Below are positions 45,686 to 58,244 of a stretch of 64,000 nucleotides of DNA, one piece after another. Under the pieces are notes generated by a model. It was not told the origin of the DNA, did not search any database, and saw nothing but the letters and a program-made list of their open reading frames with translations. Source of the DNA: Zopfochytrium polystomum. Taxonomy: Eukaryota > Chytridiomycota > Chytridiomycetes > Chytridiales > Chytridiaceae. The translations under genes and the position numbers were made by a program. Numbering within the stretch: position 1 is the stretch's first letter; the number at the start of each line of letters is the position of its first letter. The stretch covers positions 1 to 64,000 of the forward strand of contig JAIVFJ010000202.1 in assembly GCA_025765615.1 (NCBI GenBank), in the 5' to 3' direction.

Positions 45686-47102
45686 TTGTTCCTCGTGGCA
45701 AACCAAAACAAGCGAACAACACAACTCTCTTTATCAGCAGCACGTGTGTATGTTTATCAGCAGAACCCTTGCGGGGACGAAGAAGAGAAACGAAAAAAAA
45801 AGAAAAGCCCCCGATTGCGAAATCATTGTGGCAGGCAATTCCGTGGAGCAAAAGCGAGAGAGAAAGCTGAGCCATGACGGACAGACAGACAATGTCGGCA
45901 TTCACGCAATCAATCGATTCCATCTTTTATCTTTTTTTTTCTTTTTTTTTCTTTTTTTTTTTTCTTTTCCTTCATCCATCAATCGATTGTTCCATTCTTC
46001 GTTTCCGTCTTCGACCACCAAAAATCGCGCGTTCGACCGTTCGGACAGAGCAATGAATGGCCTGCCCCCCAAAAAAAGAAAGAAAACGTCGGCGGAAAAC
46101 GCGCAAAAAGAAACGCCTCCGCCCTCCTGCAGAAGAGAGAAAAGTGCATGCACCCACCCCCAAGCCAGCCCAAGGAGAACGTGCCAACGGACGGACGGAC
46201 GTTTGATGTGCGCTGCTCGTTTTCCTTCTTTTCTCGCCGAAGACAACGAGGCGGACGGATCGAATGTTCGCCCAACCCCCTTTGCTGCCTGAAGCGAATT
46301 GAAGAATCGATGACAAAGCCACTGGCCAAACAGCGAAAGGGTGCCTAATAAAGGAGAATGGATGACAAAGAGAACGAGCCACCGAGACGAACGGAGGGGA
46401 GGGGGATGAAGGATGGCGGAGAAAGCGGAGCAACAACCAATACTTCACGTAGTTCGCGAAACCGGTAAGTCAGTCGGGGGCGTCCAGCGTGGAAACGGAG
46501 GCTTCGCTTTAAAAAAAAATAGAGAATGCTTCCCTCTCCTTACCGCACCTGTTGCCAATGCGGGGGGCTTTCGATAAAAGAAGAAGAGAAAAAAATAAAA
46601 CTCGAAATTTGTGTGGCACCAAAATCTCTCGTTACACCCTCCCACTTCAACAACTAACCTTCGTTTTCCCTGCCAAGGACGCTCCTCAAAAATCGAGATA
46701 CGGGGTCTCGATGTGTTGGTTGTTGTGTGGGGGCTAGGAAAATAACTAGTCCAGTACCTCTCAAAATATATCATTTTGCGCAACAGCCAGTACCTCACTC
46801 AGGAACCACGCACAGTTTGCGCGACACCACCAGGACAAAAATAAGATTGGGGGAGAGGAGCGAAAACAACGACTACAACGAAACTACAAACAACAAAATC
46901 CGTTCCCCCCTCCTTTGCTCACGCCGCGTCGACGCTCACCTCCGCCATCGTCGCGTCCCCAGCTTCGCCATCCACACCGCCGCCACTCGCGCCAGCAGAA
47001 CCCGCAGCCGCCGCCGCAGCAGCAGCTGCAGCAGCAGCCCGCCGCGCCCGCCGCCCCGTCTTGGATCGCTTCCCCAGCCGCCGCGGCGCCGCCGCCCCCC
47101 CT
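45189..47102. other. intergenic, repeat-rich
   Basis: Contains GTTGTT, GTCTCT, GT and GTCT repeats between 45.39 and 45.68 kb and T-rich runs near 45.93 kb. The leftmost part may include the 5' end of the Ser/Pro-rich gene and the rightmost part the TRM82 3' UTR. Confidence 0.45.
45613..45656 (+). repeat. (GTCT)n microsatellite
   Basis: About ten copies of GTCT followed by CT-rich sequence. Confidence 0.95.
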
Positions 47103-48970
47103 TCACCCTCGCCGCCTGCCCCCCCCGTCATCCTCGGCCTCCCCCTCGCCCTCCCCAACCGTCGCCGCAGCGCGCTTCTTCTTTTGTTGCTGCTGCTGCT
47201 GCTGCTGTTGCGCCGCCGCAGGTCCCTTTTGCTGCTGCTGACGGCCGCCCTCCGGACCCGTCATGCGCTGCAGGATGCGCCACGGCGCGCTATAGTCCGG
47301 CACCGCGTCCGCGTACACGCGCGCCGCGGCGTTGACGGCCGACGCGCGGGCGCCGCCGCCGCTGCACGGAACGTACTTTTTTTGGGGTTGGGTTGATTGT
47401 GAGCGTTGGCAAGGTTACAACCAATAAAAGAAAACCAAAAAAAAAAAATTATCATACCTTGCCGTCCGCGGCCTCCTCAAACACCATCACCCGCTCCCCC
47501 CCGTTCACCGCAACCCAGAGCAGGTACGTTCCCGAAGCAACAACCACTTCGCAGTCCAGCACCGCCGCCGCAACCGGAACCACTTGCGCCCGCGTCAAAA
47601 CCTCCCGTTCGCTACCGGCGTCCACCGTAAACACCGCAACGGCAGTCCCGCCGTCGATCGCGCACGCCACGCGCCGCCCGTCGCGCGACCGCTTCACCGC
47701 AATCACCGTCGCCGGCGACGAAGTCGACGACGACCCGCGAAGCATGGCCCCGACGTCGACGCGCTGCAGCGGGGCGCAGGCGTCCACGTCCCACGCGATG
47801 AGCTGCCCGTCGCCGCCGCCTGTTACCGCGAGCTGGCGGGGCGCGGGTGTGGTGGTGGTGGTGGTGGACGGAGTTGTGGCGGAGGTGGAGGTGGAGGACG
47901 AGGAGGGGGAAGGGGACGGGGAGGGGAGGGAGAGGACGCAGCACCGCGCGACGAACGAGCTGTGCGCGAGGCAGAACCCGTGGACGGCGTATGCGTGTGG
48001 GTAGCACGAGACGCGCAGCTTGTAGTCGCGGTCGGTCGTCAGGAGGCGGTCGCCGCGCGGGGTGAGGTGCTGTGTGTTATTGTTGTTGTTTGTTGTTGTT
48101 TCGTTGTGTGTGGCGGGTGTATTGTCAGGCAACCGACATTAGGAGCAAGCAGCCACCTTTACCATGTCGGTCACAATCGAAACGTGGCCGAGCAGCAGCC
48201 GCACCGAGGCCGCCGCGGCCGCGTCATTGTCGTCGGAGCCGTTGTCCCACCGCATCGAGTACACGTCGCCAAACTTGTCGGCGACCAGCAACGTGCGCGC
48301 GTCCGCGAACCGCACAGTGCTGGGTCGCTTGATCGCGTCGCTGTGTGGCGTGTGTGTGAGTGAGTGATGTCGCGTTGGTGAGGGTGTGCGCGTGTGTTTC
48401 AAAGGAAAAAGAAAAGAAAAGGAGAGAGAGCACAACAATCAAACACACATACAGCTCTGCAACCTTTTCCCATGGCCCTCGCGCTGCCGTCGTCGTCGAC
48501 GTTGTCGTCGTCGTCCGCCACACCTGGATGTGCTTCGAGTCCGACGCGACCGCCATCAGGCCCGGGAAGAAGCCGAGCGCGGTGATGGGCGCGGCGGGGA
48601 AGGACGCGTCCGGGATCGCGACGGCGGTGGCCGTGCGGATGCTGTCGGCGGCGGCGAGGGAGGCGGGGAGTGCGAGGATCGCGCCACTAAGAGGGGAGGG
48701 GGGTGAAGGTGTTAGGTTGGGGGGGGGGACAGGGTGGAATCTGGACTGTCCCACTTCTTACGAGGTGGGGTCGATGGCGACGAAGCGGGAGCCGGCGACG
48801 AGGACGAGCGGGCCAGCTGAGTCGGACGAAGACGAAGAGGACGACGACGACGAAGCGTCGGCGATGATGTGGAACGGAAGCAGGTGCTGCTGCGGTGGAG
48901 CTACTGCAGCAGCGGCTTCTGCAGCTGCTGCTCCAGGGGGTGGTGGATCGAGTGTACTAGGGAGGGACAT
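47103..48970 (-). CDS. TRM82: TRM82/WDR4-type tRNA m7G46 methyltransferase subunit
   Basis: Five exons (48762-48970, 48453-48686, 48163-48340, 47458-48069, 47103-47375) join in frame into 501 codons. The WD40 propeller includes TALGFFPGLMAVASDSKHIQ, LLVADKFGDVYSMRW, LLLGHVSIVTDM, DRLLTTDRDYKLRVSCYPHA with VHGFCLAHSSFV, and LAVTGGGDGQLIAWDVD. The TDRD.K.RVS.YP..Y.V..FCL.H..FV string is diagnostic of Trm82/WDR4, the non-catalytic partner of Trm8/METTL1 that makes m7G at tRNA position 46. Ser- and Thr-rich linkers and a C-terminal poly-Gln/Lys region make it longer than the yeast protein. The last exon may be mis-framed at its end, because an Ala/Arg-rich frame continues to 46,919 after a G-rich tract. 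Head to head with APC4. Confidence 0.88.
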
Positions 48971-49084
48971 CTGCGAAGGGCACCAGCGTAAGGTATATCG
49001 GAGCAAGCGCTGAAGAAGGGAGCGAAAAAGAAAGAAAGAAAGAAAGAAAGAACGAAAGAGACAGAGTCGTCCTTGTCAGGAACG
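48971..49084. promoter_or_regulatory. bidirectional promoter region TRM82/APC4
   Basis: 114 bp between the divergent start codons, containing a GAAA repeat near 49,027-49,050. No TATA box. Confidence 0.45.
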
Positions 49085-52000
49085 ATGCTCGCCACAGCCA
49101 ACGCCGCCTCCGCTGGTGCCAGCGCCACCACCGCGTCGTCGTCGTCGTCGTCGTCGTCGTTATCCTCCTCAGACGCAGTCGCCGCCGCCGCCGTCATCGA
49201 CCTGGGCCCGACCGGGCCCTCTGCTGTCGCTCGCGTCGAGTGGTGGTGGGGGCCGCCGCCAAAAGACTCCTCCTCCTCCTCCTCATCATCCTCGAAGTTC
49301 TTCTCCCACCCTCACCACCACCACCACCACCACCACCACCATCACAACCAAGCAAACCTCCTCGCCGTCCTCTCTCGCGACCGCAAGTCGCTCTCTGTCC
49401 ACAGGTTCGCCCCCACCCCGCGGTCCGACTCCCACCACCACCACCAACACCCCCACAACAGCAACACCGCCACCACGAACAACCACCACCAGCGCCTCTG
49501 GTCCCTCAACCCCCCGACCGGCATCGCCCACTTTGCCTGGTCCCCCGTCGGCGACGTCCTCGCCGTCCTCCTCGCCCCGCCGCCGTCGTCCGCCGCCGCT
49601 CTGCCCAACCCTTCGTCACGAAGGTGCATGCTCTTCCTCTGCGACGCCGAAACCGGCAAACGCGTCAACAACGACGCCGCAGCCGCCGCCACCGCCAGCG
49701 TCCCCAACGACGTCGTCGACATGAAGTGGATCGAGCTGCCGCGCAAACACCAAACCAGCCGTCACACCGCCGCTGCCGCCGCGCCGTCACTCCTCGACGC
49801 CCTGCCGACGCTCGCGAACCGCCGCGACGGGTACATTGACCACGAGACGCGTTAAAATGCCAACACTTTTACCAACACACTCCTCCTACTGTTTCCTATT
49901 ATGCAGAACTCTGGACCCCGCCGCCGCTTCCTCCGCCGCCTCCGCCGCCCGCGACCCCCGCCGCCACCCCCGCCGTCCTCGCAATCCTGCACGCCTCGGG
50001 CGCACTGTCCCTCCGCCTCTGGGGCGCCGTCGACGTCGGCCGCCTCCAACTCGCCCTGCCCGCCTCCCTCCGCCCGCGCCGCCTCGTCTTCCCTTCCTCG
50101 CCTTCCTCACCTTCCCCTTTCCTTTCGGCGCCGGCCGGACCCGAAACCGTCGCCATCGTCGGCGACGACAACGGTGACGACCTGCTCGTCGCTGCGTTCG
50201 GCTTTGCTGAGCACGCCGCGCGGCTGCGCATGCTGCTTGGCGACGGAGACGAGGACGACGGCGACGCGGGGAGCTGGTTGGATGGGAGCAGCGACGCGGG
50301 GAGGAGGGGGAGGAGGAGCCCCGTCGAGGCCGCGGCGGAGCTTGCGGCGCTGGTCGCGGCCGCGCGGCGCGGCGTTGACGAGTGCGTGCGCGAGGAGGAG
50401 GCTGTGCGCGCTGCCGCGGAGAGGGAGCGCGCCGTCGCGGAGAAGATGGCGCGGGACGATGCCGGTGAGGGGTTTCGCTTTCCCGTTTTGCATACTAGAG
50501 TAATCTAACCCCTACTTTCTGGGGGCATTCCTTTCACACACATAAAACACACACACAAAAAAATTAAAAAACAAAAAATTAAAAAGCCCCGCCGCCCGCA
50601 CTCGCGCTGCTCCTCCTCCTCGCAACCGGCACCGCCGTCGCCGCACCGAGCATCGAGCGCTTCCTCTCGCACCACCTGGGCCTGCGCGGACTGCGCCGAT
50701 GGCGGAACGCCACTGTCGCAGCCGTCACGAGGATCAAGAAGACGCTGTTTGCCGTGGTCGCACCCGCCGCGACGAGGGCCGCGTTGCTGCTGGACGAGTG
50801 GGCGGGGTGCAGGTGTGTTATGGCCCCGTTTTTTTTTTGATGGTTTTTTGTTTGTTTCTATCACTCACTCACTCACTCTGAAAAAAAAAAAACCCCCCTC
50901 CACAAGCCCCACGCACCCGCTCCACGCCGCCACTTCCCAACCCGCGCGCGCCGCCCTGCGCGCCGCCGTCGCCCTCGCCCGCCACTGCGAGCGGCTCCTC
51001 GCGTCCGCCGTCGACGCCCGCTACGCGCCAGCCCTGGCGCTGCTGCGCTGGCTCGAGGCGCGCGCCAAGGAGTTTGAGGACGGCGCGCGCGTCGAGGAGC
51101 GGCCGCGGCGGCGCGGGCAGCAGGGGGAGGAGGAGGAGGAGGTGGTGGTGGAGGCGGAGATGGTGAGAAGGGGGGTCGCGGAGGTGTTTGAGGAGGAGGA
51201 GGGTGAGGACGCGGGGGCGAGAGGACGGCCGCGACGGCCGTCGCTGTTTGCGGGCGCGTTGGAAGTGGTGGCGGAGATGATGGAGGCGGTGAGGAGGGTG
51301 GGTGAGGGCGTTGCGGTTGGCGGAGGCGGCGGTGAGGTGCGAACGAGGGGAGTGTGGAGGGTTGTTGGGGCTGCTGCGGCGGGTGAGAGGGAGGACGGTG
51401 GGGGGGATGTGTGGGACGCGGCTGGCGGAATTTCGGTGCATCCGGTAGGTGTTGCTGGGTGATCTGCAGTTTTGTTTTTTTCTTTTCTTCTGGTGTTTCG
51501 ATCGTCGATGCGCGCCGGCCTCAGCTGACAATCCCTTCGTGTCGTTGTGCCACACAAACACAGCACGGCTGCATAACGTTCCGCGACCCTGCCGACCCCT
51601 CGGCGCTCGGCGTGCTCGCCCTGCAACAAGGCGAAGGCGGCGGCGACGCCGCCGCCGCAGCCGCCGCAGTCGCAGTCGCCCGCGTCGTCGTTGTCGGGGC
51701 CGACCCGGCCGCCAATGTGATGGCGCACTGCGCCGTCCCCGACGCGGACGGCGGTGTCACGGTCGTGGCCGCCACCGTCGGCGCCGACAAAAACGACGAC
51801 GGTAGTGCGGTCAAACTCGTCCGCACCGAGTCTGTGCGCGGCGTGGCTGTCCCTGTCCCGCAGGTGGGTGGAGTCGAGGTTCTGGCGTGGCCACTCCCGT
51901 CGCTCCTGTCGCCCGCGAAGCTGGTGGCGCAAGCGGGGCGGGCTGTGGTTGACGTTGACGCCGGCGGTGGCGGTGGCGGTAATGGGGCGGTGGTGGTTGT

Positions 52001-52133
52001 GCCGGGCGCGGTGGGGCCGGGGGGCGCGAGGAGGGTTGTGGCGGTGGTGGTGCGACGAGGTAGTGGTGGTGGTGGGGTTGGGGGGGGAGGGAAGGCGGGC
52101 GGAGGGGTGAGGGTTGCGGCTGTTGTGGTGTAG
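49085..52133 (+). CDS. APC4: anaphase-promoting complex subunit 4
   Basis: Five exons (49085-49850, 49907-50464, 50587-50812, 50907-51444, 51564-52133) join in frame into 885 codons. The N-terminal WD40-like part includes NLLAVLSRDRKSLSVHRF, LWSLNPPTGIAHFAWSPVGD and a following LFLCDAETGKRV, as in Apc4. The middle holds the Apc4 long helical domain with LLLLLATGTAVAAPSIERFL, then SHHLGLRGLRRWRNA, matching the LLTG..SPA.EQFL...LG.KGLKRW core, and RHCERLLASAVDARYAPALA. Long Ser, His and Glu/Gly tracts are inserted. Apc4 is a scaffold of the APC/C cell-cycle ubiquitin ligase. The acceptors of exons 3 and 4 (AAAAAG, CACAAG) are weak by eye but keep frame. A possible further intron with a GTGGGT donor at 51,864 is not needed. 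Confidence 0.8.
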
Positions 52134-52710
52134 GTGTGGTTTGAGGTTTGTGGGTTGGTGGGAGTTCGGGTGCGGTGGGTGCGTTGTTGACGGGATGGGG
52201 ATTTGGTCAGATTTACGCGTGCGTGCGTGTTTGCTTCTGATGCGTTCAACCGCAACAAGACAAAACACTCTGCCGGAGAAGCACGGAGTTGAGTTTTTTT
52301 GGTTTTTGTGTTGCTGTTTATCGCCCAATCGGTACGGGCAGGGTATGTGGTGGTGGTGCTCAGCCCGCGAGCATGCTTCCGCCCGCGCGATCGTGCGGCC
52401 GGCGGCCCGTCTGGGGCAGAGGCTGACGCGCTACGCCGGAGGGCTGAGCACACGCCCCCGTCTTGGCAGAGACAGAGGCTGGGCCAAACACAAAAAACCC
52501 GCTCTCGCTGGCGCCCAAAGAAGATTTATTTATTAATACTCCTCCCGCTCTCGGTCGTCGCCAAACCGCACCCCCCAGCCGCTCCACAAACCACCGCCCA
52601 GCCAGCCAGCCAGCCAGTCAACCAACCCCACCCTACCCGCACCACCGAAACCGGCCTCCCACCGCCCACACACCACAACCCACAACCCACGCAACACCAA
52701 AAAGAAAGCA
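52134..52710. other. intergenic
   Basis: APC4 3' flank and promoter of the micro-exon gene. A TATTTATTAATA stretch lies at 52,526. Nothing else recognised. Confidence 0.5.
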
Positions 52711-54474
52711 ATGTCCACCTCCCGCCGCTCCCTCCTCCTCCTCCTCGTCCTCGCCCTCGCCCTCGTCGTCGCCGTCGCCGCCCCGCCCGCGCGCGCGGAC
52801 CCCCTGTTTAATAACCGTATGTGTGGGATAGTTTTGCGCATCTGGTGCACGATGCTCGTTCTTCTCACCTCACTCCCTCCCTCCTTGGCGCCCGTAATTA
52901 GTGAAGGCAAAGGTCGGCGGCGCTGTCGGGAGGGCCAAGGCTGCGTATCAGAGTAAGGGTTGCTTTTCTCTGTTTTTTTTCGGGGGAGAACGGAATTGCG
53001 TGTTCTTGTGTGGGTCAAGAAGCGTGGCGGATACAGCTCACTCTCTCTATTTCCGCTCCACCTCTTTTACGGCCCGCCCCCACGTTCCCGTTTTTTCGTT
53101 TCGAATGAATCGTGTAGACGCCGGCGGCGCTGACGGAGGTTAGTTGTTTATTTTATCTTATTTTATTTCCCCCCCTCTTTTCGTGGAAGGTTCCCGACTC
53201 ACGAATGTCCACCTCCTTTTTTTTTCCGAACAGTCAGGGCAAAGGCTGGATCCGCGCTCAGCAGGGCGAACTCGGCTTACGCTAGTAATGTTCTCTTCTC
53301 CTTTTTTTCTTTCTTTTTTTCTTCTTCCTTTCGTTCTTTCTTTCTTTCTTGCTTTTCGTCTTTCTCCGCGTCCTTCTCCCTAACACTGCTCCGACTCCGA
53401 CCTTCCCGGGTCCCGCTCCGCACCTCCCGCATCTGTTCAGAGCTCGGCAACATTCGTAAGGACCAAACGCGCCTCTTCACAACTTGCCTGCCCGCCTTTT
53501 CGGGGCCGCAAACTGACACCATCCTCCGCACCAACAACAAAACAAACACCCTACTCCACCACCCCACCACCCCACCCGGGGGAAAAAAAAAAAAAAAAAA
53601 AACTTCCTTAGCTGGTGTCAGCAACAACGGTAGGTCCCGTTCTTTTTTTTTTTTTTTTCTTTTTTTTCTCTTGCTCATGATTTTTCGTTCTCGTTGGATG
53701 TTTTTAGTGATGCTAATCACTTTTCTTTCCACACTCCACAACGCACCCCCCCAGCCATGTTTGGAAAAGGCACGTAAAATCTTCCCCAAAGAAAAAAAAA
53801 AAAAAAACAAACACAAAAAAACCATGCGGAAACCGCCAGAGAAAGCTTACAGTTCTGATGAACACACTTGGCGTGGGGCGATTCCAATTCCATCAAACAA
53901 AAAAAACACAAAACAAAAACAACAGCGGGCAGAGTGCTCGACAAGGCAAACGGCCGTATGTATTTTGTATTGCAATGAAGATGCTATTCGTCGAGATTCG
54001 TGGCCCATTGCTGACAAACTCCATCCATCTCCCACCCTGCCGCTTTCTTTGCAATGCGTCACTCTTTTTTCTTGCTTCCTTCATCATCACAAATCCAGTC
54101 GCCGCAAATGTCCGTAAGTCATCGTTACCGCGATTCCCCCTCCGCCCCCAGACGACGACGACATTATTGGTCGTTGTGGACAGACCCCCCCTCCCCCGTC
54201 GGCTCGAAGCCGTCTGCGCCTTCCCACGGGCCTTTTTTTTTCTTCGATTTCCGTCTAACCCCTTCTCGCCCCTGAACCCAAAACGAAACGCAGCGGGAAT
54301 GTCGGGCGGTGAGTCCAACAGTTTTGTTGCCCCAAAAAATTTAGAAAATCAGGACTAACGAAAAACAAATCAATCCCACAATCAGCCGCGGAGTACGCGT
54401 ACCGGGTAACTTTGTCCTTTGCTTCCCCAACCCCGCCGCCGGGCCCTCCTATACGTTGCAATCGTTTGACCTAA
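52711..54474 (+). CDS. secreted protein built from micro-exons, all phase 1
   Basis: Exons: 52711-52816, 52902-52952 (51 nt), 53118-53138 (21), 53234-53284 (51), 53441-53455 (15), 53612-53629 (18), 53755-53769 (15), 53926-53955 (30), 54099-54113 (15), 54294-54308 (15), 54386-54474. Together 142 codons. Exon 1 is a signal peptide (Leu/Ala/Val core ending PPARA-DPLFNN). Every intron interrupts a codon after its first base, so each internal exon is a cassette that can be skipped without changing frame. Donors are GTATGT, GTAAGG, GTTAGT, GTAATG, GTAAGG, GTAGGT, GCACGT, GTATGT, GTAAGT, GTGAGT; all acceptors are AG, most preceded by T or C runs. Exons 2 and 4 encode related peptides (KAKVGGAVGRAKAAYQ, RAKAGSALSRANSAYA) and exon 8 a shorter relative (AGRVLDKANG). 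Small exons encode KLGNI, PGVSNN, AMFGK, LAANV and PGMSG. Intron 7 needs a GC donor. The last exon and stop are the least certain part. No homologous family recognised. Confidence 0.65.
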
Positions 54475-54971
54475 CAAGCCGACTCCCCCGCCCTCCCCTC
54501 CCCCAACCCACCTGTTTTCGCAGCGGCGGCGCTGAGATGCAAATCGGAAAGTCGGCGCGGGACCCATTTGTTAATGTTTTGTCCTTTCCGAGGCCCACAC
54601 CCTTTCGGGCATCGGGAAGTGATTCGCGTTTCCTCGTCTTCTTTTTTCTTTCTTTTTTTCTTTCTTTCTTTCCCCGTTGACATCAAGAGGAAAACACCAA
54701 GAAAAGGGGAAAAAAAGAAAATATCAGATTCTTCTATTCTTTCTCGCTGTTGCTAATACGACCGTGGAGTTGCAAAAGGGGTGGCGATAATTTTCGAAGG
54801 GACGGGTCCGATTGGTACTGAGTCCTGACAATGGAGGAGGATGGGTTGAAGGTTAGCTTCGTTTGTCGCGGTTTGGCCAAAATCCTTGTGTTTATGCTGT
54901 ATTTGATACTTGCTTGTTGATTCATTGAATGAGCGCGTTTTGCAGAAATGTTGGGTATTACGCGGCTGCTC

Positions 54972-54975
<4 letters not shown>

Positions 54976-55041
<66 letters not shown>

Positions 55042-55057
55042 TGTGTGTGTGTGTGTG
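54976..55057 (+). repeat. (AG)n then (GT)n microsatellite
   Basis: About 32 copies of AG directly followed by about 9 copies of GT. Confidence 0.97.
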
Positions 55058-56741
55058 CTGACTTACATGTACCTACGCGACAACAAGGAAATGAAAGAAA
55101 AGTGGTTGAAGTCTTTCCGTTACTTGGAGGGGGGAGTCTGGACGTAGCCGATCTCATTGTCGAATTATGGAATGATTCATCCACTTTCAGCTGAAAGACC
55201 AATCTCGGGGGGAAGGGGAGGGAGGGGGTGGGGGGAACTCGAGCTCCTCCGTGCTGCTACTCCCTGCTCGAAAGCGCAGCAGAGAGGCTCCGGCACCGCC
55301 GCCAGTGCCACGTTGCAAATAACAGAAAATCCACCAAACCAGCAAGGCGCGTATGGCCCGAGTTTTCGTCGCTTTCTCCCGTTGGACTCCGCCAAGGAAG
55401 CGGCTTTCCTCTTCTTATCATCTTGCTTTGCCTCTGCAAAGTTTATCACGGCGTACCTCAACGCGGGCAGGCCTACACCCTGGTCGTGGCCGAGCCCAAG
55501 TTGGAGGAAGAAATGGTAAGAGGGCTACAGGGTTGGGAAGTGGGCGAGGGGAGAGGGTTGGGGAAGAGGCGGCGGTGTGGTGCAAATTCATACCTCGGTG
55601 GGCACCTCTCGAGATGCCAAAAAGGTCAAGACTTTCGTGCTGAACTGTGCCTTTTGGGGGGTCAATATAAGTGCATGGAGGGTGGAAAATATCTCAGAGA
55701 AAGATTGTAGGAACTCGTCAGAGCGAAATGAGCGCCGGAGTGGGGAAAGGGGGGGGGAGGGAGGGCTGCTCATACCACATCGATGCTTTCTGTTAGGCAG
55801 AACCGACTGGTATGCAGCAAGAGGCACAAGACAGACCCCAAACCTATTGTGACTGTCAGCTATTACTCTCAGGATGCCCATGGGAAAGTGAGCCACTGCC
55901 AATGCGAACCCAGGTGCTGGCTTGTGCTGTTGACAAATACTCCAAGTATTAAGTGGAACAGAAACCTGGTGTAAACAGTTTTCCTCCTCCTCTGCTCAAG
56001 CAGATAATATAGGAGAGGATTTTACCCTGTGCTGGTCACACTTGCCTAGCAACTATTATAGCATGTCTCCTTCTCTTCAACGTGGGGAGAAGGACCACCC
56101 ACAAACACACATCTCCACTTCATTCACTCCTTCCACTCACTCACTCAAGACTGTTTACACAACAGCATGCCAGCTATCTGGCTGCATCAACCACAGATTC
56201 TAGCTCAGAACAACAATCTCAACAAGCAGAATCAGCTTAGAGACCTTCTGGTTGGGAAGGCCAAAAATTTTCGGCGCCCTCTCTCCTGTAGAAATAGCGG
56301 AGACGGAGAAGCGGATGCGCCTTTTTGGATGGCAGCCTTAGCCTTAGGTGACGATGGCTCGTGCAGATGGCGGTGTTTGACAGCGAGACCATGTTTGACG
56401 TTAGATGCAACCACGAGGAGGGGGATGACTTCTTGCCATCGGGTTGAGAGTTTGGCAGGAGTGATGCTAGCTTTTGGCTAGTGGAAGTGTTGACCGTTGC
56501 TCGTGCTGCAGTCACGAGCGGCCACGGCCCCCCAACAAACGCTTTTGCTGCGGCGGTTTCTTGTCACTGCTGGAGCCAGCTGACCTCTCCTTTCCCCCAA
56601 CACGCGAATCAAGTCCGTCGTTGCGTTGAAAGCTCTGTCTCTGTCTGTCTGCCTGTCTCTCTCACTCTCTCTCTGTCTGTTTGTCTGTCTGTCTGTCTCT
56701 CGCTCTGTCTCAAGGTAGCTGAGGGAGGTGACCACTATCGA

Positions 56742-56810
56742 TCGACCGACCGACCAACTGACTGACTGACTGACCGACTGACTGGCTGACTGACCGACCG
56801 ACTGACCGAG
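56742..56810 (+). repeat. (GACY)n tetranucleotide tract
   Basis: Alternating GACC and GACT units with a few changes, preceded by CTGT units at 56,640-56,695. Confidence 0.85.
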
Positions 56811-57411
56811 AAGCGGCAAAGCAGCAACGCGAAGTCTGCCCGCTTCCCAGTCCCACTCTTTTTTTTTTGCGTTTTTATCTTTTTTTTCTTATCTTTGCTG
56901 TGTACTTCCGTCGCGCGTTTTCTTTTCTTTTTTTCTCGTTTTTTTTTATTCGACCCTCGGTTTGCAAACATCAAACCACCCCCCTCCCACCCCGAACCGT
57001 GAGTGAGGCCCCCTGCTGGTGCAGTACAAACAGGTGCGGTCCCCCCGTCCGTTCTCGCGCGCGAGCTCGCCCCATCTGCCCCAAGAACAGACCGCCCTCT
57101 CAACGGGGAAGGTTCGTTTCATCGCTCGTCTTGCGCCAAACCCCAATTACAACCCCGGCCCGCAACGGGATTCCGGGCGAAAGAATGCAGCGTGTTGGAT
57201 GGCTAGCATGTTGCAACGGCCCCGATTTCACCGACAGCGTCGCTCGACGTTGTGGTCCGTCATTGGCCCGCATCTTACCCCTTCCCCCCCCCCCCCCCCC
57301 GGCCACCGCGAATGAGTGGAGCGTGTTGGATGCAGAGCTTGCCGTGGGTCACTCCCGACCCGCTCATTTAGTGAAGGCTGAAGCTCACATGACCATCGTC
57401 GCATTTAGATC

Positions 57412-58212
57412 ATGGCCGAAATCGACAACATCAGTGATGGAGGCTCCCCTGTTCCCTTCGACGACTACCTACACTATGATCTTGAAGGTTCTCCCTCTCC
57501 TACAGAGGAGGATGCCGCCATGAAGTACGGAAATAAGGTGAGATGAGAGAGGAGGGATCGGGTTGATTTCGTCACGGGTTTGAGAGGGGAGGGGAATTGA
57601 TAGTGCGTGGGACACCCCCTCGGAACGACGACGTTGCGCCCAAACACCTTAAAAAATTCGCCGAAGGGACGCTAATCGAAAACGCGATTTATCCTTTTCA
57701 AGAGTGGTCAACTTTCTCCGCCACGGAGTGACGGCAGTCAGTCGCCAAGTCCGAATTCCAGTTCTCTGCAGGAGGCGGCAAGCAGCTGGTTGCCTCGGAG
57801 CCCCGATACGGTATGAGCCCCAGTTCTCTCACATCAAATACTTTGTGATTAGCTGTGGCGCAAGGAATCCAACACAAGTTTCGGCCTTCGCGCCCGCCCA
57901 CACCTACCCACCCCGCGGCCCCCCCCTTCCAACCTAACCCATCAAACTTGTCCACGGCTTACTGCTTGAAAACGATATTTATACATCTAGGACGACGGCA
58001 GGCAGGCTTTTCCGACACAGGGCTACGGTGGTTCGTCGAAGCGTTCCATTCATTCGGTGAAAGCCGCAAACGAAGCTTTGCTTCCAAGATCCGATGGGGT
58101 ACGGAAATCTGCCCCCGGCTCGCCTCCTCAACACTCTCACGGATTCCTTCCTACCTCCAATCGCCCTCACACGCCTCCCCCATCTCCACCTCCTCCGCGA
58201 ATCCGCGTCCTC

Positions 58213-58244
<32 letters not shown>

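Larger units (their letters stand above)
54475..57411. other. long intergenic region, no gene recognised
   Basis: Contains the AG and GT arrays near 55.0 kb, CTGT- and GACY-type repeats at 56.64-56.81 kb, T-rich runs near 56.86-56.95 kb and a C17 run at 57.28 kb. Open frames show no domain. A minus-strand Lys/Arg-rich frame near 55.2-55.46 kb could be an exon but is unlinked. Confidence 0.45.

Noticed and set aside
51864..51900. Possible extra intron in APC4 starting at GTGGGT
   Set aside because: The frame stays open and plausible through it to the stop, so no intron is required.
58217..58243. Poly(A) run considered as a retroposon tail
   Set aside because: It lies inside an intron, with no target-site duplication or retrocopy next to it; several similar A and T runs occur in other introns.
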